Source: Solirubrobacteraceae bacterium (GTDB lineage: Bacteria; Actinomycetota; Thermoleophilia; Solirubrobacterales; Solirubrobacteraceae). Taken from it: a stretch of 7,238 bases of DNA. The position numbers were made by a program, and so were the translations under genes. Where the stretch lies: NCBI GenBank assembly GCA_030447005.1, contig JAUJME010000078.1:1-7238 (forward strand), given 5' to 3'. The notes beneath the pieces were generated by a model. That model saw only the letters and a program-made list of their open reading frames with translations, ran no database searches and was not told where the DNA came from. This document shows, in pieces, positions 6,227 through 7,238 of the stretch (positions are counted from its first letter, which is position 1; each line of letters opens with the position of its first letter).

Positions 6227-7098
6227 GGGGAGGGCGCGAGCGGGCGGCAGCCGATGCGCCCCCGGTCGAGCGTGCGTCCGTCGCTGGTCACAACGGCATA
6301 GTCGGCACGGCCCGGGCGCAGCGTGAGCCGGAGCCCGGCCACCTCGGTGTCGTTGGAGAACGCGAGGGCGGGATCCTGCCGCTCGACGGGGTAGAAGTTC
6401 GCGCCGCCCGCCCCGGCGACGATCTGCGTGATCCCGTCGCGCGGAGCGAAGCGCTGGGTGTTGTGGTCGTGGCCGTTGAGCACGAGGGCGGCGTGGCCGC
6501 GCAGCGCATCCCAGAGCGGCGCGAGCGCCTCGTCGCCGTACTTGCCCGCCGAGAAGCGCGGCCGGTGCCAGAACGCCAGCCGGCAGTCGCCGCCGCGCCG
6601 CACCTGCTCGCGCAGGAAGGCGACCTGGTCGGAGTCGGGCCCGTGCGGCGCCTCGGAGTTCATCGAGAGCATCTGCCAGCCGGCCAGCTCGAAGGCGTAG
6701 AACCCGGGCGGTGTGCGGCCCTTCGCGCGCTCCCAGTAGGGCTCGTAGCCCTCCGCCCGCGTCCCCCACTCGTGGTTGCCGGGCGTCGGCTCGGTGACCG
6801 CGGCGACCTTCCCGTAGACGGGCTCGTAGCGCTCGGCGAAGTCCTCCGCCCGGCCGTCGGGGTAGACGTCGCCGAGGTAGAGCAGCCGCGCGGGGCGGTC
6901 GGCGGCGATGCGCTCGCCCAGCGCGCGCGCCTCGTCGCTGCCCGTGGCGCCGTCGCCCACCGCCCAGACGACGGCCGGCTTCTGCGCCGCGGGCGCCGCG
7001 GGCTCCGCCCGCCCGCCGTCGCCGCCGCCGCCGCAGGCGGCCAGGAGCGCGACTGCGAGCGCCGGCGCGACCAGTCGGAGGGATCTCGGGGCGGGCAT
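6223..7098 (-). CDS. Lipoprotein calcineurin-like metallophosphoesterase
   Basis: From the ATG at 7098 the protein has 291 residues. It starts with an Arg-containing n-region, a hydrophobic stretch (9-19) and the lipobox LAAC with the lipidated Cys at 22, followed by a Gly-rich linker, so it is probably anchored outside the membrane. The metallophosphoesterase motifs follow in order: VGD (D49), LGDVYPDG (D77), PGNHEW (N108-H109-E110), FWHRPRF (H178) and NGHDHNTQRF (H210, H212). The first motif is VGDGA and lacks the usual second metal ligand directly after D49. This resembles the purple-acid-phosphatase-like group, in which motif I is often of a GDxA type. The chosen start fits the short signal peptide; an in-frame ATG at 7128 would add ten residues before it. 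The gene leads a two-gene unit with the flippase (ATGA overlap), suggesting an extracytoplasmic phosphatase step near glycan export. Substrate unknown. Confidence 0.9.
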   Translation of the reverse strand: MPAPRSLRLVAPALAVALLAACGGGGDGGRAEPAAPAAQKPAVVWAVGDGATGSDEARALGERIAADRPARLLYLGDVYPDGRAEDFAERYEPVYGKVAAVTEPTPGNHEWGTRAEGYEPYWERAKGRTPPGFYAFELAGWQMLSMNSEAPHGPDSDQVAFLREQVRRGGDCRLAFWHRPRFSAGKYGDEALAPLWDALRGHAALVLNGHDHNTQRFAPRDGITQIVAGAGGANFYPVERQDPALAFSNDTEVAGLRLTLRPGRADYAVVTSDGRTLDRGRIGCRPLAPSP

Positions 7099-7111
7099 CG
7101 CTCGAGGGACG

Positions 7112-7117
7112 AGGATA
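7112..7117 (-). promoter_or_regulatory. Possible -10 box for the phosphoesterase-flippase operon
   Basis: The minus strand reads TATCCT, matching TAnnnT, with a TTGCGA (4 of 6 bases of TTGACA) at 7142-7137 and a 19-base spacer, slightly long. The transcript would begin near 7105, leaving about seven bases before the ATG at 7098. This is one of the better promoter candidates in the window, but still a pattern match only. Confidence 0.35.
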
Positions 7118-7131
7118 CGAGCGGCCACGGA

Positions 7132-7137
7132 TAAGCT
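7132..7137 (+). promoter_or_regulatory. Possible -10 box for the right-edge gene
   Basis: The plus strand reads TAAGCT, matching TAnnnT, within the 97-base divergent region and 14 bases from the minus-strand box at 7112-7117. No -35 hexamer is clear. The transcript would start near 7144, two bases before ATG 7146 and about 52 bases before GTG 7196. Weak call. Confidence 0.25.
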
Positions 7138-7145
7138 CGCAACCG

Positions 7146-7199
7146 ATGGGGATCACTTCGCGCAGGGGCGACCGACGCCGGACGGGGGTGCCTGCGTGA
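7146..7199 (+). other. Possible 17-codon leader ORF coupled to the right-edge gene
   Basis: ATG at 7146 opens a 17-residue, arginine-rich frame (MGITSRRGDRRRTGVPA) whose TGA at 7197-7199 overlaps the GTG of the next gene as GTGA. The ATG sits 8 bases after the TAAGCT box, so it could be read from a leaderless transcript and pass ribosomes to the downstream start. It may equally be chance: the peptide has no recognisable features apart from its basic residues. Confidence 0.18.
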
Positions 7200-7238
7200 C
7201 CACGGACGAGCTGCTCGCCGCGCTCGCCGGCGCGGCGG
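7196..7238 (+). CDS. Unknown protein, first 14 codons only (partial, runs off right edge)
   Basis: GTG at 7196 opens a frame reading MTTDELLAALAGAA to the window edge. An amphipathic opening of this kind is common and gives no family assignment. A G-rich run (7184-7188) about seven bases upstream could serve as a weak ribosome-binding site. No other start in this frame lies nearby upstream. It diverges from the phosphoesterase gene, so it belongs to a separate transcript. I cannot say what it encodes, and the call that it is a gene rests only on start position, codon usage and the gap it would otherwise leave. Confidence 0.45.
   Translation, partial: MTTDELLAALAGAA

Noticed and set aside
5630..6301. 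Plus-strand frames antisense to the flippase and phosphoesterase (also 6463-7134 and 3999-4613)
   Set aside because: All are uniformly charged, repetitive shadows of GC-rich coding strands, and each lies fully opposite a recognised gene.
4733..7156. One 807-codon minus-strand protein joining a new N-terminal domain to the flippase
   Set aside because: The part before 6226 is an out-of-frame shadow of the phosphoesterase gene and is low-complexity Arg/Ala/Gly. The flippase has its own ATG in an ATGA overlap, and standard Wzx length is restored from there.
1..7238. CRISPR array, toxin-antitoxin pair, transposon ends or attachment sites
   Set aside because: No regularly spaced repeats, terminal inverted repeats, integrase or transposase motifs, or tRNA-like sequence were seen by eye on either strand.

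Overview
The window is very GC-rich, densely coding DNA with GTG and TTG starts used freely, strong G/C bias at third codon positions, and several -10-like TAnnnT boxes just upstream of start codons. This fits a high-GC actinobacterium. The mix of genes (COG3919-type ATP-grasp, CelD-like acetyltransferase, flippase, glycosyltransferases, lipoprotein phosphoesterase) would suit the Thermoleophilia/Solirubrobacterales, but that placement is an impression from the sequence, not a test. Base composition looks even across the window. I see no insertion sequence, integrase, tRNA, rRNA or CRISPR array.

Layout from left to right. (1) Bases 1-1378, minus strand: two glycosyltransferases in a translationally coupled pair. 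A GT2-family enzyme (494-1378) is followed, through a 4-base GTGA overlap, by a GT4-family enzyme (1-497) that runs off the left edge. (2) Bases 1379-1488: a 110-base divergent promoter region. (3) Bases 1489-3823, plus strand: an ATP-grasp carboligase and, 37 bases later, a CelD/BcsL-type GNAT acyltransferase. (4) Bases 3765-4622, minus strand: a JmjC/cupin-8 putative 2-oxoglutarate/Fe(II) oxygenase. Its 3' end overlaps the acyltransferase gene tail-to-tail by 59 bases. (5) Bases 4623-4732: a 110-base gap with spaced direct repeats and an inverted repeat upstream of the oxygenase gene. (6) Bases 4733-7098, minus strand: a lipoprotein metallophosphoesterase and a Wzx-like flippase, coupled by an ATGA overlap. 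(7) Bases 7099-7195: a second divergent promoter region, then the first 14 codons of an unknown plus-strand gene cut off by the right edge. No gap between genes is longer than about 110 bases.

Taken together this looks like part of a cell-surface glycan locus. The glycosyltransferases would build a lipid-linked glycan, the flippase would export it, and the lipoprotein phosphoesterase could act on a phosphorylated intermediate outside the membrane. The ATP-grasp enzyme, the acyltransferase and the oxygenase are more unusual partners. They suggest an amide or acyl decoration of the glycan, or of a small molecule attached to it, possibly hydroxylated. That combined pathway is inference. No single gene here could be tied to a named, characterised protein, so gene symbols are left empty.
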